A stretch of 5,991 nucleotides of DNA from NCBI GenBank assembly GCA_007127655.1, contig SKYX01000325.1:1-5991 (forward strand). Direction: 5' to 3'. Shown one piece after another: positions 1-5,152 of this stretch. A model generated the notes under the pieces. That model was not told the origin of the DNA. It did no database searches and saw only the letters and a program-made list of their open reading frames with translations. The stretch comes from Desulfonatronum sp. GTDB lineage: Bacteria; Desulfobacterota; Desulfovibrionia; Desulfovibrionales; Desulfonatronaceae. The stretch's first letter is position 1, and each line of letters starts with the position of its first letter. Both the position numbers and the translations under genes were made by a program.

Positions 1-61
1 CCTTTTCCAGATAGGATTTGGCCATCAGCAGTGTGGCCATTTGTTTGCGCCATTCGTTCAC
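1..61 (-). CDS. pyrE: Second copy of the pyrE 5' end (partial, runs off left edge)
   Basis: The first 20 codons match the start of the full pyrE at 2363-2923. There is one base difference, which changes residue 8 from Leu to Met. The GTG start at 59-61 and the AGGAGAG ribosome binding site are both kept, and the frame stays open to the window edge. PyrE is orotate phosphoribosyltransferase (orotate + PRPP to OMP) of pyrimidine synthesis. The window does not show whether this copy is complete, truncated or interrupted further left. The lower divergence in the coding part (1 in 61) than in the noncoding part next to it (about 20 in 247) is consistent with selection or with chance, because the sample is small. 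Confidence 0.7.
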   Translation of the reverse strand, partial: MNEWRKQMATLLMAKSYLEK

Positions 62-131
62 GACTCTCTCCTAACTGTGTCACGAAAATCCCTATCTTGC
101 TGTTCGCTCATAAACCATAAGTGCAAGGAGC

Positions 132-164
132 AAAAAAAGCTACCGGACACGTCCTGTGTCCGGC
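132..164 (-). terminator. Hairpin plus U7 tract, copy A (terminator or attenuator candidate)
   Basis: Read on the minus strand, CCGGACAC-AGGAC-GTGTCCGG forms an 8-bp GC-rich stem with a 5-nt loop. TAGC and then seven T residues (132-138 on plus are A) follow. The short gap between stem and T tract makes it weaker than a textbook terminator. In copy B one stem base differs, but a G-U pair keeps the stem. It lies about 70 nt before the pyrE-copy start codon. Confidence 0.5.
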
Positions 165-191
165 CCTTACGGACTCTGGCTTCGCCACATT

Positions 192-217
192 TTCGATTTG
201 CCGTCCTGGCAATCGAA
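192..217 (-). other. Conserved hairpin with AGGAC loop, copy A
   Basis: On the minus strand TTCGATTGCC and GGCAAATCGAA pair over 10 bp with one bulged A, leaving the pentaloop AGGAC. It sits inside the 59-bp block (185-243) that is identical between the two copies. The loop is the same as in the second hairpin of the element. Function is unknown. A GGA displayed in a loop is the kind of site that CsrA-family proteins bind, but that is inference. Confidence 0.4.
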
Positions 218-309
218 TCAAGGTCGAAGCGTATTTATTCATACGTGAGAGTTTGAACTTTATGCGGCGACGCAGCAACTGGGAGTTTTTCAACGGACTG
301 ATAGGCAAT

Positions 310-651
310 TCAGACAGAAAAAAGGCCGGAGCTGTAGCCACATACTCGTTCCCATTTACGATTCTCATGATACGAAGACCAGAGGTTCAAGGAAGGCTGC
401 TTCATGACGTAAAAAATGTCGTATATAGCTGGAAGTATGGGTCGATTCAGGGTGTCGACCACGGTCCCGGTCACCAGGGTGGCCAGAACACCGGAGAGGA
501 TCGAGCACGGCCCCAGGGACGTAATTTCGCGGCTGCGCTCCGGGCTGATGTTGATCAGCCAGCAGATCAGGATGCCCAGGCTGACTATATTCGCGAATCC
601 GTACATGGCGCTGGCCATGACGCGGAGGGAGGGGTTCTTCCGGCAGCGCGG
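310..651 (-). pseudogene. C-terminal remnant of a concentrative nucleoside transporter (NupC/CNT family)
   Basis: The minus-strand frame contains YGFANIVSLGI, then ISPERSREITSLG, then SILSGVLATLVTGTVV. These match in order the C-terminal gate region of CNT (NupC/SLC28) transporters, whose usual motifs are CGFANxxSIGI, xPERRxxxxxLG and ALxxGTLAxxxTAxIxG. Only about 60 residues are recognisable, against roughly 400 for an intact transporter. An in-frame TGA stands at 652-654. Just upstream, another frame (about 640-700) reads VDALVFDELLTNLCDRAAG, which could be the decayed preceding segment, so a frameshift near 620-655 is likely. The region from 655 to 761 shows nothing else, and the tRNA terminator follows. 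About 45 non-homologous codons trail the conserved part before the TGA at 310-312, next to the repeat boundary. The Cys usual in the GFAN motif is Tyr here. Broken and probably non-functional. Confidence 0.7.
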
Positions 652-761
652 TCACACAGGTTAGTCAGCAGTTCGTCGAAAACGAGCGCATCAACGGGGC
701 GACTACCCAGTGGTCGCTTATCCCCAGGCCGACACAATGGACGGCAACTGGGAATAGGGAA

Positions 762-799
762 GAAAAAAGGGTTGCAAGCATGATTGCTTGCAACCCTTT
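762..799 (-). terminator. Intrinsic terminator of the tRNA operon
   Basis: A perfect 15-bp stem (766-780 with 785-799) with a 4-nt loop carries a run of six T on the minus strand (A at 763-768, partly in the stem). It starts 10 nt after the CCA end of tRNA-Glu and closes the tRNA transcription unit. Because of the flanking A and T runs it may also work on the plus strand, but no plus-strand gene is seen to need it. Confidence 0.93.
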
Positions 800-808
800 G
801 ATATTCCT

Positions 809-884
809 TGGCGTCCCCAAGGGGATTTGAACCCCTGTTACCGGCGTGAGAGGCCAGCGTCCTAGGCCACTAGACGATGGGGAC
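809..884 (-). tRNA. tRNA-Glu (CUC anticodon)
   Basis: This is a 76-nt cloverleaf with the CCA encoded. The acceptor strands GTCCCCA and TGGGGAC pair, the D arm is GTC..GAC, and the anticodon stem CTGGC/GCCGG encloses the loop CTCTCAC, giving anticodon CUC. The T arm has the usual GGTTCAAAT. The GTCCCCxTCGTCTAG start is characteristic of bacterial tRNA-Glu. It lies 5 nt downstream of tRNA-Lys in the same transcript. Confidence 0.97.
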
Positions 885-889
885 GTGTT

Positions 890-965
890 TGGTGGGTCGT
901 GAAGGACTCGAACCTTCGACTCTCTGCTTAAAAGGCAGATACTCTACCGACTGAGTTAACGACCC
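890..965 (-). tRNA. tRNA-Lys (UUU anticodon)
   Basis: This is a 76-nt cloverleaf with the CCA encoded. The acceptor GGGTCGT pairs with ACGACCC. The anticodon stem TCTGC/GCAGA encloses CTTTTAA, giving anticodon UUU. The T loop GTTCGAGTC is standard. It is the first gene after the promoter at 979-1007, with a predicted leader of only about 7 nt. Confidence 0.97.
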
Positions 966-978
966 TTGAAAACGAAGC

Positions 979-1007
979 ACTATATGGACTTTCGAGTACC
1001 CTGTCAA
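979..1007 (-). promoter_or_regulatory. Sigma70-type promoter of the tRNA-Lys/tRNA-Glu operon
   Basis: On the minus strand TTGACA (1002-1007), a 17-bp spacer and TATAGT (979-984) form a near-consensus promoter. The expected start point is near 972, a few bases before tRNA-Lys. The -35 box begins only 5 bp after the stop codon of the coiled-coil gene. There is no obvious GC-rich stringent discriminator: the bases after the -10 are GCTTCG. Confidence 0.9.
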
Positions 1008-1012
1008 GAAAT

Positions 1013-1714
1013 TCAGCTCGTCAGGATATTAGCAACTGGGTACGTTTGAGTAAAAACTTCTTCGTCGTCATTACCGAAAATAACCACTCGGATAGCGAAA
1101 ATCGTGTCCAGGTCCAAGCCGGAAGGAACCTTCAACAACGAATTGACGCGACGAAAGCGTTGGATCGTAAAGGCCAACTCGCTTTCTTCACCCTGGGCTT
1201 CGAGGACCGAGGCTTCCTGGGTGATGAAATAGACCTTGACCTCCCCGGACAAGGTTCCCTCGGCGAGATTGTTCAGCTCAAAATTGATGCGCAGATCCTC
1301 TCCGGCTTTTTTGAGCTGCAAATTGGTAACTCCGGCCACTTGCAGGTCCTTGGCCACGAAGATTTTCTGGAGGTTGACAACCTGCGGCAGGCTCTGGCGT
1401 TCCTTGGTCACCGTGCTGAACAGGGAATGGATTTCCTCCGGATCGTTGGTCTTGAGGATTTCCTGAATATTCTGAAGTCGTTCCAGCTGGATGGACTGGT
1501 CGGACAGCTGGGCTCGCAGATCCTTGTTGGCGTTCACCAGTTCAAGGTGCTGTCCCCAGTAGACGATCCCGGCGTAAGAGCCGCCCACGGCCCCGAGAAT
1601 CAGGACGATTTGCAGGTAGAGAAAAAATCTGAACCACGCCACGCGGAGCCGATACCGGCGAACCCGGGTATCGTCGCGCATGATGATCAGACTGAGCTTG
1701 TCGTCCTTGCCCAC
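1013..1714 (-). CDS. Membrane-anchored coiled-coil protein of unknown function
   Basis: The protein has 233 residues and no family I can name. Residues 1-28 are basic and cytoplasmic (RDDTRVRRYRLRVAWFRF). One membrane helix follows at about 29-52. Residues 55-88 have heptad-like Leu/Ile spacing typical of a coiled coil. The C-terminal half (about 115-233) alternates hydrophobic and charged residues and ends in probable beta strands, likely outside the cytoplasmic membrane. The N-terminal layout resembles the membrane anchor of M23 peptidases of cell-wall metabolism, but there is no peptidase domain. The start is GTG at 1712-1714, with GAGG 6 nt before it. It follows the lipoprotein gene by 59 bp, so the two may be co-transcribed and act together at the envelope; that is inference. 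Confidence 0.85.
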   Translation of the reverse strand: MGKDDKLSLIIMRDDTRVRRYRLRVAWFRFFLYLQIVLILGAVGGSYAGIVYWGQHLELVNANKDLRAQLSDQSIQLERLQNIQEILKTNDPEEIHSLFSTVTKERQSLPQVVNLQKIFVAKDLQVAGVTNLQLKKAGEDLRINFELNNLAEGTLSGEVKVYFITQEASVLEAQGEESELAFTIQRFRRVNSLLKVPSGLDLDTIFAIRVVIFGNDDEEVFTQTYPVANILTS

Positions 1715-1773
1715 GCAAAACCTCGTCGGTGTTGGGTGTCCTCGCCTCTACGTCGCCGCCGCAAAAGGATCGA

Positions 1774-2379
1774 TCACCAGTCGCTTTCCTCCCACTCCAG
1801 GGAAAAACCACCGGCTGGGCCGGTGAAAAGCAGTTCGATGGGGGCGTCCGTTTTCGGAAACCGGACTTTGTAGTACCGTTGCCAGGGGTGATGGTGTGGA
1901 TAGAAAGCCTGAAGTTGGGACGGATGGACATCCATGTGGCGGATTTCCAGAGGCTGGGCGGTTTGATCCGGAGATTGGCGCAACAGCACCCGCCACTGGG
2001 TCAGGCGATGGGTCAGGCGAGCGTCGTCAGAATAGGTGCTGGCCACGGCCACGACGAAGTCCGTGTACTCGTCCGCCGCTTGCATTTGGTCGGCCAGCAT
2101 TTTCCGGGTCTCCTCCTCGGTCAGTTCAAAAACTTCCGAATACCGCCTAACATAGGCTTTCCGCCAAGTTGCGGATTCAAGCAGAGCCACGACACGGGTT
2201 TCCGTCTCCAGGCCGTCCCGGACCACCCCGGATCGGCTCCAGGATTTGGTCAACTGGAAATAGGCGTCATGCAGGTCCGGCCAGAGCAGTTCACTGACCG
2301 AACGCCCCTGGCATCCGGGCTGCAAAAGTGCGACGCCGAACAAAAAAATCAGGACGAACCAACTATGTGTCGGCCTCAT
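1774..2379 (-). CDS. Putative lipoprotein of unknown function, overlapping the pyrE end
   Basis: The protein has 201 residues. An N-terminal signal (MRPTHSW, then a hydrophobic run at about 8-20) leads to Cys23 in the context LLQPGC, a slightly unusual lipobox with Gln at -3. The mature part is soluble, rich in Arg, Glu and Gln, and probably helical at about 35-135. It ends with an aromatic, His-rich section (FYPHHHPWQRYYK) and an acidic tail EWEESDW. I do not recognise the family. The ATG at 2377-2379 is preferred over an upstream in-frame start at 2499 because only the shorter form begins with a signal peptide; the extension would lie inside pyrE and is Pro-rich. It overlaps pyrE by 17 bp, with GGAG about 11 nt upstream, so translation may be coupled to pyrE. 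Confidence 0.82.
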   Translation of the reverse strand: MRPTHSWFVLIFLFGVALLQPGCQGRSVSELLWPDLHDAYFQLTKSWSRSGVVRDGLETETRVVALLESATWRKAYVRRYSEVFELTEEETRKMLADQMQAADEYTDFVVAVASTYSDDARLTHRLTQWRVLLRQSPDQTAQPLEIRHMDVHPSQLQAFYPHHHPWQRYYKVRFPKTDAPIELLFTGPAGGFSLEWEESDW

Positions 2380-2923
2380 GCAGCAACTGGCTCCGTGTGT
2401 AAAGGGCGGTGAAGGGAATGTCGGCCGCGGCAAGGGCCTCGGCGGCGCCTTCCTCGCGGTCCAGAATACAACAGACCCGATGCACAATGAACCCGGCATC
2501 GGTCAGCCGATGACAGGCCTTGAGCGCACTGCCCCCGGTGGTGGCCACGTCCTCCAACACGGCCACCCGGTCGCCGGGTTGAAAATTGGCCAAGCCTTCC
2601 AGGTAGCTGGCCGTACCGTGCCCCTTGGCTTCCTTGCGCACGATCATGGCCGGCCAGGAAAGCCCTTCAGCCCGGGCGACCAGGGAGGTGGCGGTGACCA
2701 GCGGATCAGCACCCAGGGTCATCCCGGCGACCCCGTCAATGGGTTCCGTTTGCAGCATCTGGGCGAAAAGGCTGCCAATCAGGAAGGCTCCTTCCGGATG
2801 TAAAGCCGTTTGCTTGCAGTCGAAGTAATAGTTGCTGCGCTTGCCGGAGGTCAGGACAACGTCCTTTTCCAGATAGGATTTGGCCATCAGCAGTGTGGCC
2901 AGTTGTTTGCGCCATTCGTTCAC
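2363..2923 (-). CDS. pyrE: Orotate phosphoribosyltransferase
   Basis: The 186-residue protein transfers the ribose phosphate of PRPP to orotate, giving OMP, in the fifth step of UMP synthesis in the cytoplasm. Residues 24-36 (LTSGKRSNYYFDC) match the family N-terminal substrate region. RKEAKGHG at 96-103 is the catalytic flexible loop with its Lys and His residues. VLEDVATTGGSAL at 122-134 is the PRPP-binding motif (type I phosphoribosyltransferase, usual form DDVxTTGxS), with Glu-Asp as the acidic pair. Length is normal for the family. The start is GTG at 2921-2923, preceded by TTAGGAGAGAGTC, a strong ribosome binding site. It lies downstream of purB, separated by the MITE-like element, and overlaps the lipoprotein gene. 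A second 5' end is present at 1-61. Confidence 0.97.
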   Translation of the reverse strand: MNEWRKQLATLLMAKSYLEKDVVLTSGKRSNYYFDCKQTALHPEGAFLIGSLFAQMLQTEPIDGVAGMTLGADPLVTATSLVARAEGLSWPAMIVRKEAKGHGTASYLEGLANFQPGDRVAVLEDVATTGGSALKACHRLTDAGFIVHRVCCILDREEGAAEALAAADIPFTALYTRSQLLHEADT

Positions 2924-2993
2924 GACTCTCTCCTAACTGTGTGATGAAAATCCCTATCTTGCTGTTCGCTCAAAAACCCCAAGTGCAAGGAGC

Positions 2994-3026
2994 AAAAAAA
3001 GTTACCGGACACGTCCTGTGTCCGAC
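2994..3026 (-). terminator. Hairpin plus U7 tract before pyrE (terminator or attenuator candidate)
   Basis: On the minus strand TCGGACAC-AGGAC-GTGTCCGG forms an 8-bp stem including one G-U pair. It is followed by TAAC and seven T (A at 2994-3000). It sits between purB and pyrE, 70 nt before the pyrE GTG. The hairpin and T tract are kept in copy A. It could cut read-through from purB into pyrE. I see no convincing sigma70 promoter between it and pyrE, so pyrE may depend on read-through. Confidence 0.55.
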
Positions 3027-3053
3027 CCTCACGGGCTGTGGCTTCACCACATT

Positions 3054-3079
3054 TTCGATTTGCCGTCCTGGCAATCGAA
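3054..3079 (-). other. Conserved hairpin with AGGAC loop, copy B
   Basis: TTCGATTGCC pairs with GGCAAATCGAA (one bulged A) around the loop AGGAC on the minus strand. The sequence is identical in both copies. It lies 27 nt upstream of the second AGGAC hairpin in the transcript. In both hairpins the apex reads CAGGACG, although the stems are unrelated in sequence. This suggests the loop rather than the stem is the conserved signal. Confidence 0.42.
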
Positions 3080-3162
3080 TCAAGGTCGAAGCGTATTTAT
3101 TCATATGTGAGAGTTTGAACTTTTTGCAGCAACGCCGCAATTGGGAGTTTTTCAACGGACAG

Positions 3163-4455
3163 CTAGACAAAGACTCGATCATAAATGAGGTCTACATGCC
3201 GAAAAAAGTAGTTCAGGTCAAAGAGGTCGTCCAATATCTCCGACGAAAGCCGGGACGAGACTCCGTCGCTGGCCCGGACCAAGTCCTCGAAGGGCGTTTT
3301 GTCCTCCCAGGCCCGCATGGCCAGGCTCTGGACCAGTTCGTAGGCTTCCTGGCGCTGCAGCCCTTTATCCACCAAAGCCAAAAGAATGCGCTGGGAAAAG
3401 AAAAGGCCCTGGGAGGCCCCCAGGTTCCGCGCGACATTGTCTTCATGCACCCGGATTCCGGAAAGCAGCCCGGTGAGCCGGTGCAGCATGTAGTCCATGA
3501 GGATGGTGGAATCCGGCATGATCACCCGCTCCACCGAGGAATGGCTGATGTCCCGCTCATGCCAGAGGGCCATGTTCTCCAAGGCTGCCTGGGCGTTGCC
3601 TCGTAGCAGCCGGGCCAGACCGGTCAGGTTTTCCGCGGAAATGGGGTTTTTTTTGTGTGGCATGGCTGACGAGCCCTTCTGGCCCTTGCCGAACCCCTCC
3701 TCCAGCTCACGGACCTCGGTGCGCTGCAAGTGCCGCAGTTCCACGCACAGCCGCTCAATGCCGCCGGCAATGATGGCCAGGGTGGTGAAATACTGGGCAT
3801 GGCGGTCGCGCTGGATGATCTGCGTGGAGATAGGGTCCACGTTTAGCCCCAGTCGTTCGCACGCCGCGGCTTCCAAGCGCGGCTCCAGATGGGCGTAGGT
3901 GCCCACGGCCCCGGAGATCTTGCCAAAGCGGATGTTTTCCACGGCGTCATTCCAGCGCCTGCGATGGCGGTCGAATTCGGCGTAAAACCCGGCGAACTTC
4001 AGCCCCAGAGTAATCGGTTCGGCGTGGATGCCGTGGGTGCGGCCCATGGCCGGGAGCAGTTTGTATTTTTCCGCGGCATCGCGCAGAACCGCCAAAAGTC
4101 GATCCAGGCCAGCGGCGATAATCTGCCCGGCCCGCACCAAGAGCAGGGCGTTGGCCGTATCCACGATGTCCGATGAAGTGCATCCCAGGTGAATGTACCT
4201 GGCCGAAGGCCCGGTCTTCTCCTCCACCGCGGTGAGGAAAGCAATCACGTCGTGCCGGGTACGCTCTTCGATCTCCAGGATGCGTTCCAGGTCGAAACCG
4301 GCTCGCTCCCGGATATTGCGGATGTCCTCATCCGGGATGTGGCCGAGTTCATGCCAGCCCTCGCAAACGGCCAGCTCCACCTCCAGCCAGACCTGGAAGC
4401 GCGCCTCCAGGGTCCAGAGCCGCCCCATTTCCGGGCGGGTGTAACGCTCGATCAT
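3163..4455 (-). CDS. purB: Adenylosuccinate lyase
   Basis: The 430-residue protein belongs to the fumarase/aspartase superfamily and acts twice in purine synthesis. It splits SAICAR to AICAR and adenylosuccinate to AMP, each time releasing fumarate; it works as a homotetramer in the cytoplasm. HLGCTSSDI at 89-97 and [10 protein letters not shown] at 138-147 (catalytic His) are conserved regions. [11 protein letters not shown] at 261-271 is the superfamily signature with the catalytic-loop serine. Length matches the short bacterial PurB type of about 430 residues. The ATG at 4453-4455 has AAAGGA upstream. Only 17 nt separate it from the T tract of the terminator at 4473-4501, leaving no room for its own promoter downstream of that hairpin. 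The TAG stop lies in the end of the MITE-like element. Confidence 0.98.
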   Translation of the reverse strand: MIERYTRPEMGRLWTLEARFQVWLEVELAVCEGWHELGHIPDEDIRNIRERAGFDLERILEIEERTRHDVIAFLTAVEEKTGPSARYIHLGCTSSDIVDTANALLLVRAGQIIAAGLDRLLAVLRDAAEKYKLLPAMGRTHGIHAEPITLGLKFAGFYAEFDRHRRRWNDAVENIRFGKISGAVGTYAHLEPRLEAAACERLGLNVDPISTQIIQRDRHAQYFTTLAIIAGGIERLCVELRHLQRTEVRELEEGFGKGQKGSSAMPHKKNPISAENLTGLARLLRGNAQAALENMALWHERDISHSSVERVIMPDSTILMDYMLHRLTGLLSGIRVHEDNVARNLGASQGLFFSQRILLALVDKGLQRQEAYELVQSLAMRAWEDKTPFEDLVRASDGVSSRLSSEILDDLFDLNYFFRHVDLIYDRVFV

Positions 4456-4472
4456 GTTCCGTCCTTTGTCGC

Positions 4473-4501
4473 AAAAAAGGCAGCCTCTTCAGGCTGCCTT
4501 T
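4473..4501 (-). terminator. Intrinsic terminator between fmdB and purB
   Basis: AGGCAGCCT and AGGCTGCCT pair around a GAAG tetraloop on the minus strand, extended by two A-T pairs to 11 bp, with a T6 tract. It starts 10 nt after the fmdB stop. The purB ATG lies only 17 nt beyond the T tract. It may terminate most transcripts after fmdB and let a fraction continue into purB. Whether it is regulated is not visible. Confidence 0.88.
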
Positions 4502-4511
4502 CCACACAAAT

Positions 4512-4829
4512 TTAGTCGGCGGCAGGCGCGCTGGAGCCGGACGTCGAGGGCGCAGGGTCCGCTGCTTTGGTCACAGCTTCCTTGGCCGGCGCATCCGCCT
4601 TGGCTTCCGTGCTCTCCGTCTTCTTGCCGTTGCCTCCGGAAGCTGCCGCGTTCTTACAGTAATCCGTGACATACCAGCCCGATCCCTTCAGAACAAAGGA
4701 CGTGTTGGAAATCAGACGCTGGGATCGAGAGCCACAGACAGGACAGGGTTTATCCTGATCGCTGTAATCCTTCTGCCACTGCTCGAAGATTTGCTGACAC
4801 TCCTGACAGCGATACTCATATATCGGCAT
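4512..4829 (-). CDS. FmdB family zinc ribbon protein
   Basis: The protein has 105 residues. It starts MPIYEYRC and carries Cys8-x2-Cys11 and Cys29-x2-Cys32, the four metal ligands of the FmdB/CxxC_CxxC_SSSS zinc ribbon. VLKGSGWYVTDY at 46-57 is the typical end of the FmdB core. From about residue 60 the chain becomes low-complexity, rich in Ala, Pro, Ser, Thr and Lys, and probably disordered. FmdB was named as a putative regulator linked to formamidase and amidase genes, but its molecular role is not settled. The ATG at 4827-4829 has AAGGAGAG upstream. It follows the 35-residue gene by 45 bp in the same operon and precedes purB. Confidence 0.93.
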   Translation of the reverse strand: MPIYEYRCQECQQIFEQWQKDYSDQDKPCPVCGSRSQRLISNTSFVLKGSGWYVTDYCKNAAASGGNGKKTESTEAKADAPAKEAVTKAADPAPSTSGSSAPAAD

Positions 4830-4874
4830 AACTTCCGCTCTCCTTGATAAAATGGAAATGTTGACGGCCGGCGG

Positions 4875-4982
4875 CTACTTCGCCTCCTTGGCCTCCCGGA
4901 TGCGCTGCTTCATGCGCTTCTCGCGACGTTGGCGGCGGCGATCCAGTTCTTTTTTCCGTTCGATTTTCTTATGGCGTCCCAT
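4875..4982 (-). CDS. Short basic protein of unknown function (35 residues)
   Basis: The peptide starts MGRHKKIERKKELDRRRQ and ends REAKEAK. More than half of the residues are Lys, Arg or Glu, so it is highly basic with a likely single charged helix. The ATG at 4980-4982 has an excellent ribosome binding site (GGGAGGAATC directly before it), and the stop is TAG at 4875-4877. It is the first gene after the strong promoter at 5069-5097, which supports real expression. I recall similar short K/R-rich proteins next to fmdB in Desulfovibrio relatives, but I cannot verify this here. A nucleic-acid or ribosome contact is possible on charge grounds alone. Confidence 0.78.
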   Translation of the reverse strand: MGRHKKIERKKELDRRRQRREKRMKQRIREAKEAK

Positions 4983-5068
4983 GATTCCTCCCGGGGGTTG
5001 AAATTTAATAAGGATCATCCCACTGTCAATGGGTGGGAGTCGACATCGTTTCGAAGTAACAACAGCGT

Positions 5069-5097
5069 ATTATATGCTCAATATGCCTCATTGTCCA
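5069..5097 (-). promoter_or_regulatory. Sigma70-type promoter of the fmdB-purB-pyrE operon
   Basis: On the minus strand TGGACA (5092-5097), a 17-bp spacer and a perfect TATAAT (5069-5074) stand upstream of the 35-residue gene. The predicted start is near 5062, giving an 80-nt leader. The leader contains CCCACCCATTGACAGTGGG, which allows short alternative hairpins (CCCAC/GTGGG or CCCA/TGGG), too weak to call a riboswitch. Confidence 0.85.
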
Positions 5098-5152
5098 TTT
5101 CTCTGCATGTTCGATTCAGGGCAGACGTGCTCTCGATCCTCACGCGCTATCC

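Larger units (their letters stand above)
71..304. mobile_element. MITE-like noncoding element, copy A
   Basis: This is the paralogous copy of the element at 2933-3166 and has the same length. Its ends are a weaker inverted repeat: CTAACTGTGTCACGAAAA on the left, and the reverse complement of TTTTCAACGGACTGATAG on the right. TGAAAA/CGAAAA followed by TCCC is the most conserved part. It contains both internal hairpins (142-164 and 192-217). No protein of its own is credible. A frame in the minus direction is open in both copies, but nine of ten differences over about 45 codons change the amino acid, which argues against coding. The mobile nature is inferred from the end structure only. Confidence 0.45.
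1..308. repeat. Direct repeat copy A of the purB-pyrE junction
   Basis: Positions 1-308 align without a gap to 2863-3170 at a constant offset of 2862. I count about 21 mismatches (roughly 93% identity). The longest identical block is 185-243. The repeat covers the pyrE start, its ribosome binding site and the whole purB-pyrE intergenic region, and fades out at the position matching the last purB codons. The purB stop triplet (CTA on plus) is ATA here. The left end of the homology is cut by the window. This is a segmental duplication, not just two insertions of one element, because it carries pyrE coding sequence. Confidence 0.95.
2933..3166. mobile_element. MITE-like noncoding element filling the purB-pyrE gap, copy B
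   Basis: The left end reads CTAACTGTGTGATGAAAA then TCCC. The reverse complement of the right end reads CTAGCTGTCCGTTGAAAA then ACTCCC. Thirteen of the first 17 positions agree, so the 234-bp segment has imperfect terminal inverted repeats. CTA stands at both ends in direct orientation and could be, or contain, a TA-type target duplication as in IS630/Tc1-related MITEs. The right end supplies the purB stop codon, and the left end abuts the pyrE ribosome binding site. It encodes no credible protein but holds two hairpins with identical AGGAC loops. Alternative: an ordinary structured leader whose end similarity is chance. Confidence 0.5.
2863..3170. repeat. Direct repeat copy B of the purB-pyrE junction
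   Basis: This is the counterpart of 1-308, gap-free at about 93% identity. It runs from codon 20 of pyrE, through its ribosome binding site and the intergenic region, to the last codons of purB. Here both flanking genes are intact, so this is probably the original locus and 1-308 the derived copy; that direction is inference. Together the copies bracket a 2.86-kb block holding pyrE, the lipoprotein and coiled-coil genes, two tRNAs and the transporter remnant. Confidence 0.95.

Noticed and set aside
108..368. Minus-strand reading frame across the repeat, open in both copies (from MNKYASTL to a stop near 109/2971)
   Set aside because: Nine of the ten base differences over about 45 codons change the amino acid, so there is no sign of protein selection. 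The frame also runs through the hairpin and T7 tract.
121..783. Long plus-strand frame of 220 codons
   Set aside because: It spans the noncoding element, the antisense of the transporter remnant and the tRNA terminator. It has no recognisable domain.
809..965. tRNA genes as a phage or island attachment site
   Set aside because: No duplicated tRNA 3' end and no integrase gene are visible in the window. Both tRNAs are complete with their own promoter and terminator.
1046..1873. Long plus-strand frame opposite the coiled-coil gene
   Set aside because: It is antisense to a gene with a good start, ribosome binding site, membrane helix and coiled coil. It is a GC-rich shadow frame.
2380..2499. 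Upstream extension of the lipoprotein gene to a start at 2499
   Set aside because: The extension lies inside pyrE, is Pro-rich and would bury the signal peptide. The ATG at 2377-2379 starts directly at the signal sequence.
5000..5062. Riboswitch in the leader of the operon
   Set aside because: Only short 4-5 bp alternative hairpins are present, and no known aptamer core is recognisable in about 80 nt.
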